Origin: a bacterium
GTDB taxonomy: Bacteria > Bacillota > Clostridia > Oscillospirales > Oscillospiraceae
DNA length: 34,230 bases
NCBI GenBank assembly: GCA_019424865.1
Contig: JAHYYS010000024.1
Coordinates: 1 to 34,230, forward strand
Reading direction: 5' to 3'
Below the pieces are notes generated by a model. That model saw nothing but the letters and a program-made list of their open reading frames with translations, was not told where the DNA came from and did not search any database. The position numbers and the translations under genes are program-made. Shown here piece by piece: positions 15,368 through 22,680 of the stretch (within the stretch, counting starts at the first letter, position 1; the number at the start of each line of letters is the position of its first letter).

Positions 15368-15951
15368 GCGGGGCGGAGTATCTGCGGGAGCTGCTGCGGC
15401 CCCTGGGGGTATATGACCTGGAGGCCCCCTTCAACGGCGGAGAGCTGGAGGCCGCCGGACTGGCGCTGGATGAAATGGAGCTGGCGCTGGAGGAGATTGA
15501 GCAGGAGGTGCTGCTCACCACGGCGGAGGACTGGGGGCTGGAGCGGTGGGCGGCGCTGTTTGCCCGCCGGCCGGTGGCGGAGGAGCCCCGTGCTCTGGCC
15601 GATGCACTGGCGGCCCTGCTGCGGATTGGCGGGGACAGCTTTACCCTGTCGGCTGTGAACGACGCCATTTCCGGCTGCGGCATCGCCGCCCGGGTGGAGG
15701 AGACTGGGGTGGGAGAGGTTCAGGTCTCCTTTCCCGGGGTGGCCGGTGTGCCGGAGGGCTTTGAAGAGATGCGGCGCATTGTGGAGGATATTCTGCCCGC
15801 CCATTTGTCCGTCGTCTATTGGTTCTGGTATCTGACCTGGGCAGAGCTGGAGGAGAAGTTCCCCAGCTGGCAGTCCATTGAGGATCTGAATTTGACGTGG
15901 GAAGAACTGGAAACTTTTGTGGACGAAACGGCTTCGGGCAACAAAATTTGA
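15364..15951 (+). CDS. DUF2313/XkdU-like baseplate protein, last gene of the operon
   Basis: This 195-residue protein starts at ATG 15364 (ATGA overlap). It matches the YmfQ/XkdU (DUF2313) pattern: LRPLGVYDL, LALDEMELALEEIEQEVLLTTAEDWGLERWAALF, FPGVAGVPEGFEEMRRIVEDILPAHLSVVYWFWYLTWAEL. In phages it ends the baseplate wedge and is followed by tail fibre and lysis genes. Here it ends in two imperfect TW-x-ELE repeats and is followed only by a terminator. The part that would attach a fibre is therefore present with no fibre gene nearby. Confidence 0.85.
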   Translation: MSGAEYLRELLRPLGVYDLEAPFNGGELEAAGLALDEMELALEEIEQEVLLTTAEDWGLERWAALFARRPVAEEPRALADALAALLRIGGDSFTLSAVNDAISGCGIAARVEETGVGEVQVSFPGVAGVPEGFEEMRRIVEDILPAHLSVVYWFWYLTWAELEEKFPSWQSIEDLNLTWEELETFVDETASGNKI

Positions 15952-15962
15952 TAACAAAAGAG

Positions 15963-16009
15963 AAAACCCCTGCCGTAAAATACAAAAAGTATTTTACGGC
16001 AGGGGTTTT
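15963..16009. terminator. perfect bidirectional terminator closing the phage operon
   Basis: A perfect 21-bp inverted repeat (15963-15983 and 15989-16009, loop AAAAA) begins with AAAA and ends with TTTT, so it works in both directions. It separates the convergent phage operon and MATE gene and shows that the structural operon ends here. Confidence 0.95.
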
Positions 16010-16029
16010 GTTTAACGGGGAAGGACGTC

Positions 16030-17412
16030 TTACAGGTTCGGCGCAGGATCCTCCGGGGTGGGAAGGAGCTTTTTCCGCCGGGAGAGGAACAGGGTCAGGG
16101 TGGTGGCGCTGGCCACAAAGTCGGCAATGGGCTCGGCGGCATAGATGCCCATGACGCTGCCGGTGATTCGGGGGAGAATCAGGGCCAGAGGAACCAGCAG
16201 AATCACCTTGCGCAGCAGGGCCAGAAACAGGCTGGTGCGGGACTGCCCCATGGCCATAAAGGCGGACTGGCACGCCATCTGGGCGCCGAAGGCCCAGATG
16301 CCGCCGAAGAAGATGGGCATGACCCGGGAAACCAGGTCGATGAGCTCCTGGTTGGGCGTGAAGATGCGGGCCAGCAGCCAGGGGAACAGGGCCACAATGG
16401 CAAAGGCGGTGCAGGTCACCGTCAGGGTGACGGTGAGCAGCCGCTTAAAGGTCTGGCGTACCCGGCGATAGTTTCGGGCGCCGTAGTTATAGCTCATGAT
16501 GGGCTGGGTGCCCTGAGTGATGCCCTGGGTGGGCATGACAATCATCTGCATGATAGACTGCATGATGGTGATGGACCCCACATACAAATCATTGCCATAG
16601 GTCTGCATCCCGGTGTTCAGCACCACGGTGACCAGGCTCTCGGTGGACTGCATAATGAAGGGGGCCACGCCCAAGCCGGCGATGCGGGAGATGACCCGCC
16701 GGTCGGGGCGCAGGTAAGCGATGCGGATGCGCAGGCCGCTGCGGCGGCTGCACAGGAAGCCCACCACCCAGCAGGCGCTGACGGCCTGGGAGAGGATGGT
16801 GGCCAGGGCGGCGCCCTGAACGCCCCAGTTGAATACGAAAATGAAGATGGGATCCAGGACAATGTTCAAAATCGCCCCGATAAGCACGCTGAGCATAGCC
16901 ACCAGCGCCTTGCCCTGGGCGCTGATAAAGGTGTTCAGGCCCAGGGCAAACTGGACAAAAATGGTGCCCAGAAGATAGATGCCGATGTAATCCAGCGCAT
17001 AGCCGATGGTGGCGTCAGAGGCGCCGAAGGCCCACAGGATAGGCTCCTGAAAGATGCTGAAGCCCACGGTGAGCACAACAGACATGATCAGCAGCAGCAA
17101 AGTGGAGCTGCCCAGAATGCGCTCGGCCTCCTCCCGCTTGCCGGCCCCCAGCTGGATGGAGGCCAGGGGCGCGCCGCCCTGGCCGGCAAAGGCGGCAAAG
17201 GCGGACACCAATGTGATAATGGGGAAGGTGACGCCCACGCCGGTGAGGGCGGTCTGCCCCACCACGGGGATATGGCCGATGTAGATGCGGTCCACAATGT
17301 TATAGAGCATGTTGATAACCTGGGCCGCTACTGAGGGCAAAGCCAGCTTCAGCATCAGCTGCCCAATGGGCGCGCTGGCCAGGGCCTCTTCATTTTTATG
17401 AACCTGAGACAA
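16030..17412 (-). CDS. MATE-family multidrug/Na+ (H+) antiporter
   Basis: This inner-membrane exporter of the MATE family has 460 residues from TTG 17412, preceded by GAGGAG 9 bases upstream. The frame stays open to an ATG at 17481, but that ATG overlaps the -35 box and lies upstream of the predicted RNA start. The protein begins SQVHKNEEALASAPIGQLMLKLALPSVAAQVINMLYNIVDRIYIGHI, the standard first helix. It has about 12 hydrophobic segments in two halves; QTALTGVGVTFPI and VMPTQGITQGTQPIMSYNYGA are the typical conserved loops. Substrate cannot be told from sequence. It is a single-gene unit. Confidence 0.92.
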   Translation of the reverse strand: MSQVHKNEEALASAPIGQLMLKLALPSVAAQVINMLYNIVDRIYIGHIPVVGQTALTGVGVTFPIITLVSAFAAFAGQGGAPLASIQLGAGKREEAERILGSSTLLLLIMSVVLTVGFSIFQEPILWAFGASDATIGYALDYIGIYLLGTIFVQFALGLNTFISAQGKALVAMLSVLIGAILNIVLDPIFIFVFNWGVQGAALATILSQAVSACWVVGFLCSRRSGLRIRIAYLRPDRRVISRIAGLGVAPFIMQSTESLVTVVLNTGMQTYGNDLYVGSITIMQSIMQMIVMPTQGITQGTQPIMSYNYGARNYRRVRQTFKRLLTVTLTVTCTAFAIVALFPWLLARIFTPNQELIDLVSRVMPIFFGGIWAFGAQMACQSAFMAMGQSRTSLFLALLRKVILLVPLALILPRITGSVMGIYAAEPIADFVASATTLTLFLSRRKKLLPTPEDPAPNL

Positions 17413-17452
17413 GATGGGTCGCTCCTCTCGCGGATTTTTTGGCGTAAAAAAT

Positions 17453-17481
17453 AATATAGCACGTTTTCGCCGCCTTGCCAA
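17453..17481 (-). promoter_or_regulatory. promoter of the MATE gene
   Basis: Minus strand TTGGCA (17481-17476), 17-base spacer, TATATT (17458-17453). The predicted start near 17446 leaves about 34 bases before TTG 17412 and rules out the upstream ATG at 17481. Confidence 0.75.
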
Positions 17482-17541
17482 CCTGTTTTTTGCCGGGGAC
17501 GGGCCTGACTGTAAAAGTTTTGCTAAATCGTCTGAAAACGG

Positions 17542-17570
17542 TTGCGCGGGAAAAAGAGACGTGACATAAT
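17542..17570 (+). promoter_or_regulatory. promoter of fbp
   Basis: TTGCGC (17542-17547), 17-base spacer, CATAAT (17565-17570), with the fbp ribosome site GGAAAGGAG about 25 bases downstream. It is divergent from the MATE promoter. Confidence 0.6.
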
Positions 17571-17612
17571 GAAGCTATCATTTCTTTCATTTGGAAAGGA
17601 GCCTTGCCAAAT

Positions 17613-19604
17613 ATGAAGCCAAAGACCACGTTCAGCCAGGAAGAACTGCGCTATCTGCGCCTGCTGGCCCGGCAGTATCCCACTGTACAGGCCGCCAGCA
17701 CCGAGATTATCAACCTGCAGGCCATTTTAAACCTGCCAAAGGGCACAGAGCACTTCATTTCTGACATACACGGGGAGTACGAGGCGTTCCTTCACATTCT
17801 GAATTCCTGTTCCGGCGTAATAAAGGAGAAGCTGGACGAGCTGTTCGGCGCCAGCCTGGCCCGGGCGGAGCGGGATCAGCTGGCCACCCTGATTTATTAC
17901 CCCCAGGAAAAGCTGGCCCTGGTGGCCCGGCAGACCGAGGATTTGAAGGAGTGGTACCGCATCACCCTCCACCGCCTGATTGAGATGTGCCGCTGGGTGT
18001 CCTCCAAATATACCCGATCCAAGGTGCGCAAGGCCCTGCCCCGCGACTACGCCTACATCATCGACGAGCTGCTCCATACCCGCTATAACGAGGAGGATAA
18101 GCGGGACTACTATGAAAATATCATCGACACCATCATCGAGATTGACCAGGCCCCCAGCCTGATTAAGGCGGTGTGCTCCGTCATCAAGCGCCTGGCGGTG
18201 GATCATCTGCACATTGTGGGGGACATCTTTGACCGGGGCCCCCGGGCGGACATCATTATGGACTCCCTGCTGGACTATCACAGTGTGGACATCCAGTGGG
18301 GCAACCATGACATTTTGTGGATGGGGGCCGCCTCCGGATCCCGCACCCTGGTGGCCACGGTGCTGGCCAACTCCATCCACTATAACAACCTGGAGGTTAT
18401 CGAGACGGGCTACGGCATCTCCCTGCGTCCCCTGTCCATTTTCGCCAACGAGGTATACAAGGACTGCGACACCCGCCGCTTCGCCGTCAAGCTCACCGGC
18501 GATGACGCCGACCAGTACAGCGAAAAGGATAAGCTGCTCTCCGCCCGGATGCACAAGGCCATCACCGTCATCCTGTTTAAGCTGGAGGGGCAGAAGATCC
18601 TGCGCCACCCGGAGTTCAATATGGCCGACCGGCTGCTGCTGGACAAGATTGACTATGAGGGGCGCTGCATCACCATCGGGGATGTGACCTATCCCCTGGA
18701 GGACTGCGACTTCCCCACGGTGGACCCCGCCGACCCCTACACCCTGACGGCGGAGGAGAGCCAGGTCATCGACCAGCTCACCGTCTCCTTCCGCCGCAGT
18801 GAAAAGCTGCAGAGACACATCCGCTTCCTGTACTCCAAGGGCGGGCTGTACAAGGTGTTCAACGGCAACCTGCTCTTCCACGGCTGCATTCCCATGCGTG
18901 AGGACGGAGAGTTCCAGACCTTTACCATCGGCGGGAAGGAGCGCTCCGGCAAGGCCTTTTTGGACTATGCGGAGAAGACCGCCCGCAAGGCCTACTATGA
19001 CAAGGTGGGCTCGCCCGAGCGGCAGTTCGGCATGGACTTTCTGTGGTGGCTGTGGGCCGGCCGGAACAGCCCCATTTTCGGGCGGGACCGGATGACCACC
19101 TTTGAGCGCCGGCTCATCAAGGACGAGAGCGCCTGGACCGAGCCCAAGAACAGCTACTACACCCTGTATAACGACCCGGCGGTGTGCGAGCGGATCCTGA
19201 AAGAGTTCGGCCTGGAGGGCCCCCACTGCCACATCATCAACGGCCACATTCCGGTGAAGGCCAAGAAGGGGGAGAGCCCCATCAAGGGCGGCGGCAAGCT
19301 GATTGTCATTGACGGCGGCTTCTGCAAGGCCTACCAGCCCACCTCGGGCATCGCGGGGTATACGCTGATTTATAATTCCCACAACATCCGCATTGTCTCC
19401 CACCAGCCCTTCTCGGGCCGGGTGGACGCCATCCGCAATAACCACGACATCGCCAATGACTCTTTGATCTTTGAGCACATGGAGTCCCGGGTGAAGATTG
19501 CCGAGACGGACATCGGACGCACCCTCCAGGCGCAGGCGGACGATTTAAGACGCCTGCTGCTGGCCTATAAGACGGGCGCGGTGACAGAGGACCACAAGGA
19601 ATAA
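17613..19604 (+). CDS. fbp: fructose-1,6-bisphosphatase, class III
   Basis: The enzyme hydrolyses fructose-1,6-bisphosphate to fructose-6-phosphate in gluconeogenesis. It has 663 residues, the normal size of the Firmicutes class III enzyme, which is unrelated to E. coli Fbp. Metallophosphoesterase motifs are visible: DIHGEY at residue 51, GDIFDRGPRADIIMD with Asp204, and GNHD at 230-233. Later family segments include FHGCIPM, WYLWAG-like FLWWLWAGRNSPIFGRDRMTTFERR and INGHIPVKAKKGESPIKGGGKLIVIDGGFCKAY. ATG 17613 is preferred over TTG 17604 because AAAGGAG is 11 bases away rather than 2. Likely monocistronic, with hairpins downstream. Confidence 0.96.
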   Translation: MKPKTTFSQEELRYLRLLARQYPTVQAASTEIINLQAILNLPKGTEHFISDIHGEYEAFLHILNSCSGVIKEKLDELFGASLARAERDQLATLIYYPQEKLALVARQTEDLKEWYRITLHRLIEMCRWVSSKYTRSKVRKALPRDYAYIIDELLHTRYNEEDKRDYYENIIDTIIEIDQAPSLIKAVCSVIKRLAVDHLHIVGDIFDRGPRADIIMDSLLDYHSVDIQWGNHDILWMGAASGSRTLVATVLANSIHYNNLEVIETGYGISLRPLSIFANEVYKDCDTRRFAVKLTGDDADQYSEKDKLLSARMHKAITVILFKLEGQKILRHPEFNMADRLLLDKIDYEGRCITIGDVTYPLEDCDFPTVDPADPYTLTAEESQVIDQLTVSFRRSEKLQRHIRFLYSKGGLYKVFNGNLLFHGCIPMREDGEFQTFTIGGKERSGKAFLDYAEKTARKAYYDKVGSPERQFGMDFLWWLWAGRNSPIFGRDRMTTFERRLIKDESAWTEPKNSYYTLYNDPAVCERILKEFGLEGPHCHIINGHIPVKAKKGESPIKGGGKLIVIDGGFCKAYQPTSGIAGYTLIYNSHNIRIVSHQPFSGRVDAIRNNHDIANDSLIFEHMESRVKIAETDIGRTLQAQADDLRRLLLAYKTGAVTEDHKE

Positions 19605-19615
19605 ACGGAAAAAAC

Positions 19616-19647
19616 AGGCCGGCCATTTCACTGGAAATGGCCGGCCT
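19616..19647 (+). terminator. hairpin downstream of fbp
   Basis: A perfect 13-bp stem (19616-19628 and 19635-19647, 6-base loop) begins 12 bases after the fbp stop. There is no T-run after it. A near copy stands at 19870-19903. Confidence 0.55.
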
Positions 19648-19650
19648 CAG

Positions 19651-19866
19651 CTTGTCGAAAAAGCCCTCCTGCAGGGAGTTCCTGCGGCCGCAGCCGCAGG
19701 AATCAAATTGAATCCGTCATTTCCGGCGGCGTGTACGTCGGAAATGACACCTCTCACGAAATTTTGGGCGACAATTTCGCAAGAAATCGAGCCTGAAATT
19801 TCGTGCGGCCTACTCGAAAAAGAGGCTTGTCAATTGATTGAAATTGACAAGCCTCTTTTTCGACAG
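19651..19866. repeat. MITE-like structured intergenic element
   Basis: This fills most of the 320-base gene-free stretch between fbp and the XRE gene. The ends are inverted (TGTCGAAAAAG near 19654, CTTTTTCGACA near 19856-19866). Inside are nested perfect stems: 10 bp at 19679-19702, 10 bp at 19716-19748, 10 bp at 19755-19805 and 22 bp at 19814-19863. No reading frame with a ribosome site is seen. Its left end recurs inverted at 10342-10367, so it belongs to a dispersed family. It could be a non-autonomous mobile element or a structured RNA. Confidence 0.65.
19814..19863. terminator. bidirectional terminator, perfect 22-bp stem
   Basis: TCGAAAAAGAGGCTTGTCAA begins a 22-bp arm that pairs perfectly with 19842-19863 across a 6-base loop. 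Each arm ends in five A or T, giving a T-run after a GC-containing stem in both directions. It could terminate both fbp (plus) and the XRE gene (minus). Confidence 0.8.
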
Positions 19867-19869
19867 TCT

Positions 19870-19903
19870 CAGGCCGGCCATTCCACAGGAAATGGCCGGC
19901 CTG
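19870..19903. repeat. second copy of the fbp hairpin
   Basis: A 13-bp perfect stem (19870-19882 and 19891-19903) repeats AGGCCGGCCATT/AATGGCCGGCCT of the hairpin at 19616-19647 with a different loop. The two copies flank the structured element, as if a hairpin had been duplicated or split by insertion. Confidence 0.7.
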
Positions 19904-19924
19904 TCTCACGTCAAAATCCCGCGT

Positions 19925-20257
19925 TCAGCCGGAGGGGTCCTGTTCAGACAGCCAGGACAGAAAGCTCCTGGCCGTCTCCAGCCGCTGGGGGTCCAGCACC
20001 CGCAGCAGCTGGGCCACATCCTGCCACGCCAAATCCTCCCGGCGCTCCGTGCCCACCAGAAAGGCGTCCGGCGTGGTGTCCAGGGCGGCGGCCAGGCGCA
20101 TGATCACCTCGACGGAGGGGATGGAGATGCCCCGCTCGATATTGGACAGATATTTATAGCCCAGACCGGCCCGCTCCTCCACCTGCGCCTGCTTCAGGCC
20201 CAAAGCCCTGCGGCGCCTGGCGATGCGCATGCCGATTTTTGTGTAGTCAAGTTCCAT
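19925..20257 (-). CDS. XRE-family helix-turn-helix regulator
   Basis: This 110-residue protein has an N-terminal Cro/C1-type DNA-binding domain at about residues 8-65: IGMRIARRRRALGLKQAQVEERAGLGYKYLSNIERGISIPSVEVIMRLAAALDTTPDAFL. The helix pair KQAQVEERA and YKYLSNIERG is typical. A short C-terminal helical region follows (WQDVAQLLRVLDPQRLETARSFLSWL). It is divergent from a small unknown gene, and an inverted repeat lies just upstream of its start, suggesting self-regulation. It could control the neighbour at 20398. There is no sign that it regulates the phage operon. Confidence 0.88.
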   Translation of the reverse strand: MELDYTKIGMRIARRRRALGLKQAQVEERAGLGYKYLSNIERGISIPSVEVIMRLAAALDTTPDAFLVGTERREDLAWQDVAQLLRVLDPQRLETARSFLSWLSEQDPSG

Positions 20258-20264
20258 ACAGCAC

Positions 20265-20288
20265 CCCTTATTGCCTTAATGATAAGGG
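20265..20288. promoter_or_regulatory. candidate operator upstream of the XRE gene
   Basis: CCCTTAT (20265-20271) and ATAAGGG (20282-20288) form a 7-bp inverted repeat with a 10-base centre, 8 bases upstream of the XRE start. A possible minus-strand -10 (TATCAT) overlaps one arm, which would fit autorepression. Confidence 0.45.
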
Positions 20289-20330
20289 ATTGCGGGGAAA
20301 AACAAACAGATTAAAAAATGGAAATCCATC

Positions 20331-20359
20331 TTGACACACTATTTTATCCGTCTTACAAT
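20331..20359 (+). promoter_or_regulatory. strong promoter of the small gene at 20398
   Basis: A perfect TTGACA (20331-20336), 17-base spacer and TACAAT (20354-20359). The predicted RNA start near 20366 leaves about 30 bases before the ATG at 20398. Confidence 0.85.
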
Positions 20360-20397
20360 CGGATTATCGACTATAAAATGGAAAAGGACGGAGCGGC

Positions 20398-20628
20398 ATG
20401 TACGAAAAAATGTATTTTACCCTGTTCAATGCCATCACTGACGCGCTGGAGCTGCTGAGGCAGCGGGAATGGGCGGAGGCGGCCCGGCTTTTGGAGCGGG
20501 CCCAGGGGCAGACCGAGGAGCTGTTTATGGAGGGAGAGGAGCAGAGAGGGAGCCGCCGGGAAAAGAGAAGCGAAAACACACCGGGACGAAACAGGGGACC
20601 GGCGGCCCGCAGGCCGCCGGTCCCCTGA
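20398..20628 (+). CDS. small protein of unknown function
   Basis: The product has 76 residues. The first 45 (MYEKMYFTLFNAITDALELLRQREWAEAARLLERAQ) are one amphipathic helical hairpin. The rest is Arg/Gly/Pro-rich, and its last part is encoded by the downstream terminator-like hairpin, so it may be a non-conserved tail. A strong promoter precedes it, and GGACGGAG stands 7 bases before ATG 20398. It is divergent from the XRE regulator. No family is recognised with confidence; the arrangement suggests a regulator-target pair. Confidence 0.6.
   Translation: MYEKMYFTLFNAITDALELLRQREWAEAARLLERAQGQTEELFMEGEEQRGSRREKRSENTPGRNRGPAARRPPVP
20594..20625. terminator. GC-rich hairpin between convergent genes
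   Basis: A perfect 14-bp stem (20594-20607 and 20612-20625, loop CGCA) lies at the end of the small gene and 37 bases past the dnaI stop. It has no T-run on either side, so it is a probable rather than certain terminator. Confidence 0.55.
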
Positions 20629-20661
20629 CTGTGAAGCGCTGCCGCAAACGGGCGCCGCGCC

Positions 20662-21666
20662 CTATAAGCGGTTCTTTTTCAGCAGGCGGATGTCGTCCCC
20701 GAAGAAGTGGAGCACATGGTACTCCCCCTCCAGCCGGGAGGCAATCTGGGGGGAGTAGCGCCGGGCCGCCTCCTCAATAGACAGGTTGGAGGAGATCACG
20801 GTGTGCCGGCCCGCCACCAGGCGGCTGTTGAGCAGCTCATACAGGGCGGACTGGGTGAACTGGGTGGTCAGCTCGCTGCCCAGGTCGTCCAGAATCAGCA
20901 GGTCACAGTTGAGATACCGCCGGGTCTCGTCCCGGGCCTCCCGGCCGTCGTCGCTGTCCCGCTGGAACTTGCGGGTCTCAAACTGGGCGAAGATGTTGCC
21001 GGCGGTGTCATAGACCACGGAAAAGCCCTCCTCTGAAACTGCCCGGGCGATGCAGGCGGACAAAAAGGTCTTGCCCAGGCCGGGAGGGCCGGAGAGAAAG
21101 AGGTTTTTGAAGTAAAACCGGCCGAATTTCTGGGCGTAGTTCAGACACACCTCGTAGACCAGCTCCATATTCTCCCGGGGAGAGGCGCCCCGTCCGGGCC
21201 AGGGCGTCTGGCTGTAGTAGTCGATGCGGAAGGTGTCAAAGGACTGCTCCCCCAGGTCCAGCAGCTTGGACAGCTCGGCGATCTGCTCCTGGGCGCACAG
21301 CTTTTTCAGGCAGGTGCACATCTTGGCCCCCCGCCAGCCGGTGTCGCCGCACAGGGGACAGGCGGGCTTGTCGTCCAGGGCATCCTCCGGCAGGCCGAGG
21401 GCCCCCAGCAGCACGGCCCGCTCCCGCTGCAGATCCAGATTCTCCTCCCGCAGCGCCCGCACCGCCTGGGCGGGGTCCTCCCCCCGGCGCAGGGCGGCGG
21501 CCACCAGGCGGGACATGGTGCCCTGAAGCTGCCGGTCCAGCTGGAGCAGCCGGGGCTGCTGGGCATAGGCCTGGGCCCGCAGCCGCTCGGTGCGGTCCCG
21601 CCGGACCCGGCGCTCCTCCTCCAGGCGCTGGGTGGCCCGGCGCAGTACATTGGGGTCATACGACAT
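20662..21666 (-). CDS. dnaI: DnaI/DnaC-like helicase loader ATPase
   Basis: This AAA+ ATPase loads the replicative helicase at origins and stalled forks. It has 334 residues. A coiled N-terminal region (residues 1-95) and a Cys-rich site (C103-x2-C106, C117-x-C119, C124), as in the zinc site of Bacillus DnaI, precede the ATPase. Walker A is GPPGLGKT (193-200) and Walker B LLILDD (256-261). LINLT-type sensor text (HTVISSNLSIEE) and an arginine in SRLEGEYHVLHFFGDD complete the core. It starts 5 bases after the dnaD stop, so both are translated from one minus-strand mRNA. DnaD works with it during primosome assembly. Confidence 0.92.
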   Translation of the reverse strand: MSYDPNVLRRATQRLEEERRVRRDRTERLRAQAYAQQPRLLQLDRQLQGTMSRLVAAALRRGEDPAQAVRALREENLDLQRERAVLLGALGLPEDALDDKPACPLCGDTGWRGAKMCTCLKKLCAQEQIAELSKLLDLGEQSFDTFRIDYYSQTPWPGRGASPRENMELVYEVCLNYAQKFGRFYFKNLFLSGPPGLGKTFLSACIARAVSEEGFSVVYDTAGNIFAQFETRKFQRDSDDGREARDETRRYLNCDLLILDDLGSELTTQFTQSALYELLNSRLVAGRHTVISSNLSIEEAARRYSPQIASRLEGEYHVLHFFGDDIRLLKKNRL

Positions 21667-21670
21667 GGGG

Positions 21671-22615
21671 TCAGTCCTCCTCCCGTTTCATCTGTTCCAT
21701 CAGCCGGCGCATCCGGTCCATATCCTCCCGGGCGCGGCGCTCCTCGCCCGCCGGCGGCGGGGGCGGCGTTCCTCCCCCGGCCCGCACCGGCCTGGGGTCC
21801 CGGTCGCCGGCCTGTACGGCGGCGGCGGTGTGCAGCCCCTTCTCGTGCCAGCGGCGGAGGATGCCGTTCATATAGCCCCAGTCCATGGACTGCTTTTTCA
21901 GCACGGTGCGCTCATAGGCCAGGCGGATGGCGTCATCCGCAAAGCCCATATCGTCCCAGGCGGCGATGTACGTCTTTTCCCGTTCCACCAGGGGGCGGGG
22001 CGGGATGTCCAGCAGGCGCAGCACCTCGGCCTCCCGGGTGCGCAGGCGCTGCAGGCGGGCAATATGTTCCTCGGCCCGCTCCATGGTGTCAATGCCCCGG
22101 CGGGCCCAGATAAAGCCCTCCTTGCGGATCTGGGACAGGAAGGGGCGGCGGCCCGGGCCGTATTTGCGCTGGGTCTCCTCGGTGCACCAGCCCACCAGAA
22201 GCAGGATGACCTCGGCGGGGAGGGCCAGGTGGTCATAGAGGGTATACAGGATTTTCAGATCGTTGGCCGACAGCTTTTTCCCCAGACGCCGCTCCACCTC
22301 GTCGCACAGGGCGGGGAAGGCGGAGCTGGGGGTCTCCAGGGCGGCGGAGATGTCCTCCAGGGAGTACTCCGGGGGCGGGGCCTCCTGGGGGGGCGGGTCG
22401 GGCAGGGCGGCCTCGCCCGGGGCCAGACCGACGCTTTTCAGCTGGTCCAGCGCGGTCTGAAGGCGCTGGAGGGGCCATGGGAGCCCCTGGGGGCTGCCGC
22501 GGCGGAGAAGATGCAGGTACAGCAGGGCGGCGTCGCCGCTGTCCAGCTTCAGCAGGCGGTCGGCCGCCTGGTCGGTCATGGCCAGAATGCTGCCGGGGAT
22601 CAGAGTTTGAGACAT
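21671..22615 (-). CDS. DnaD-family replication initiation protein
   Basis: DnaD-like primosomal proteins bind DnaA and DNA and help bring in the helicase loader. The protein has 314 residues. The N-terminal part (about 1-60) is a winged-helix-like region. After a proline-rich linker (PDPPPQEAPPPEY) comes a first DnaD-type helical domain (residues 90-170, ERRLGKKLSANDLKILYTLYDHLALPAEVILLLVGWC). A second contains YERTVLKKQSMDWGYMNGILRRWHEKGL, the signature Y..T..K..SW-Y...IL..W...G. A second proline-rich linker and a charged end follow. ATG 22615 is preceded by AAGGAGG 13 bases away with a small hairpin between. It is first in the dnaD-dnaI operon. Confidence 0.9.
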   Translation of the reverse strand: MSQTLIPGSILAMTDQAADRLLKLDSGDAALLYLHLLRRGSPQGLPWPLQRLQTALDQLKSVGLAPGEAALPDPPPQEAPPPEYSLEDISAALETPSSAFPALCDEVERRLGKKLSANDLKILYTLYDHLALPAEVILLLVGWCTEETQRKYGPGRRPFLSQIRKEGFIWARRGIDTMERAEEHIARLQRLRTREAEVLRLLDIPPRPLVEREKTYIAAWDDMGFADDAIRLAYERTVLKKQSMDWGYMNGILRRWHEKGLHTAAAVQAGDRDPRPVRAGGGTPPPPPAGEERRAREDMDRMRRLMEQMKREED

Positions 22616-22617
22616 GG

Positions 22618-22679
22618 GGGCGTTCCGCCCTCCTTTTTAAAAAGTCAGCCCGGGGCCCAAAGCCCCGGGCGCTGTTTTT
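22618..22679 (-). promoter_or_regulatory. structured leader of the dnaD-dnaI mRNA
   Basis: On the minus strand a 9-bp GC-rich stem (22670-22662 with 22656-22648) is followed by TGAC and TTTTT (22643-22639), an intrinsic-terminator layout, then by AAGGAGG. A second small stem, GGGCG/CGCCC (22630-22618), lies between ribosome site and ATG. The first hairpin also has a T-run on the plus side (22675-22679). It may attenuate dnaD-dnaI expression. Confidence 0.55.
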
Positions 22680-22680
22680 C

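Noticed and set aside
2975..15951. Interpretation as a headless extracellular contractile injection system (eCIS) or R-type tailocin
   Set aside because: Terminase, portal, protease and major capsid protein are all present with intact motifs, and there is no eCIS AAA+ ATPase or toxin gene.
17412..17481. Upstream ATG extension of the MATE transporter by 23 residues
   Set aside because: The ATG at 17481 overlaps the -35 box and lies upstream of the predicted RNA start, and the extension is basic and unlike the family.
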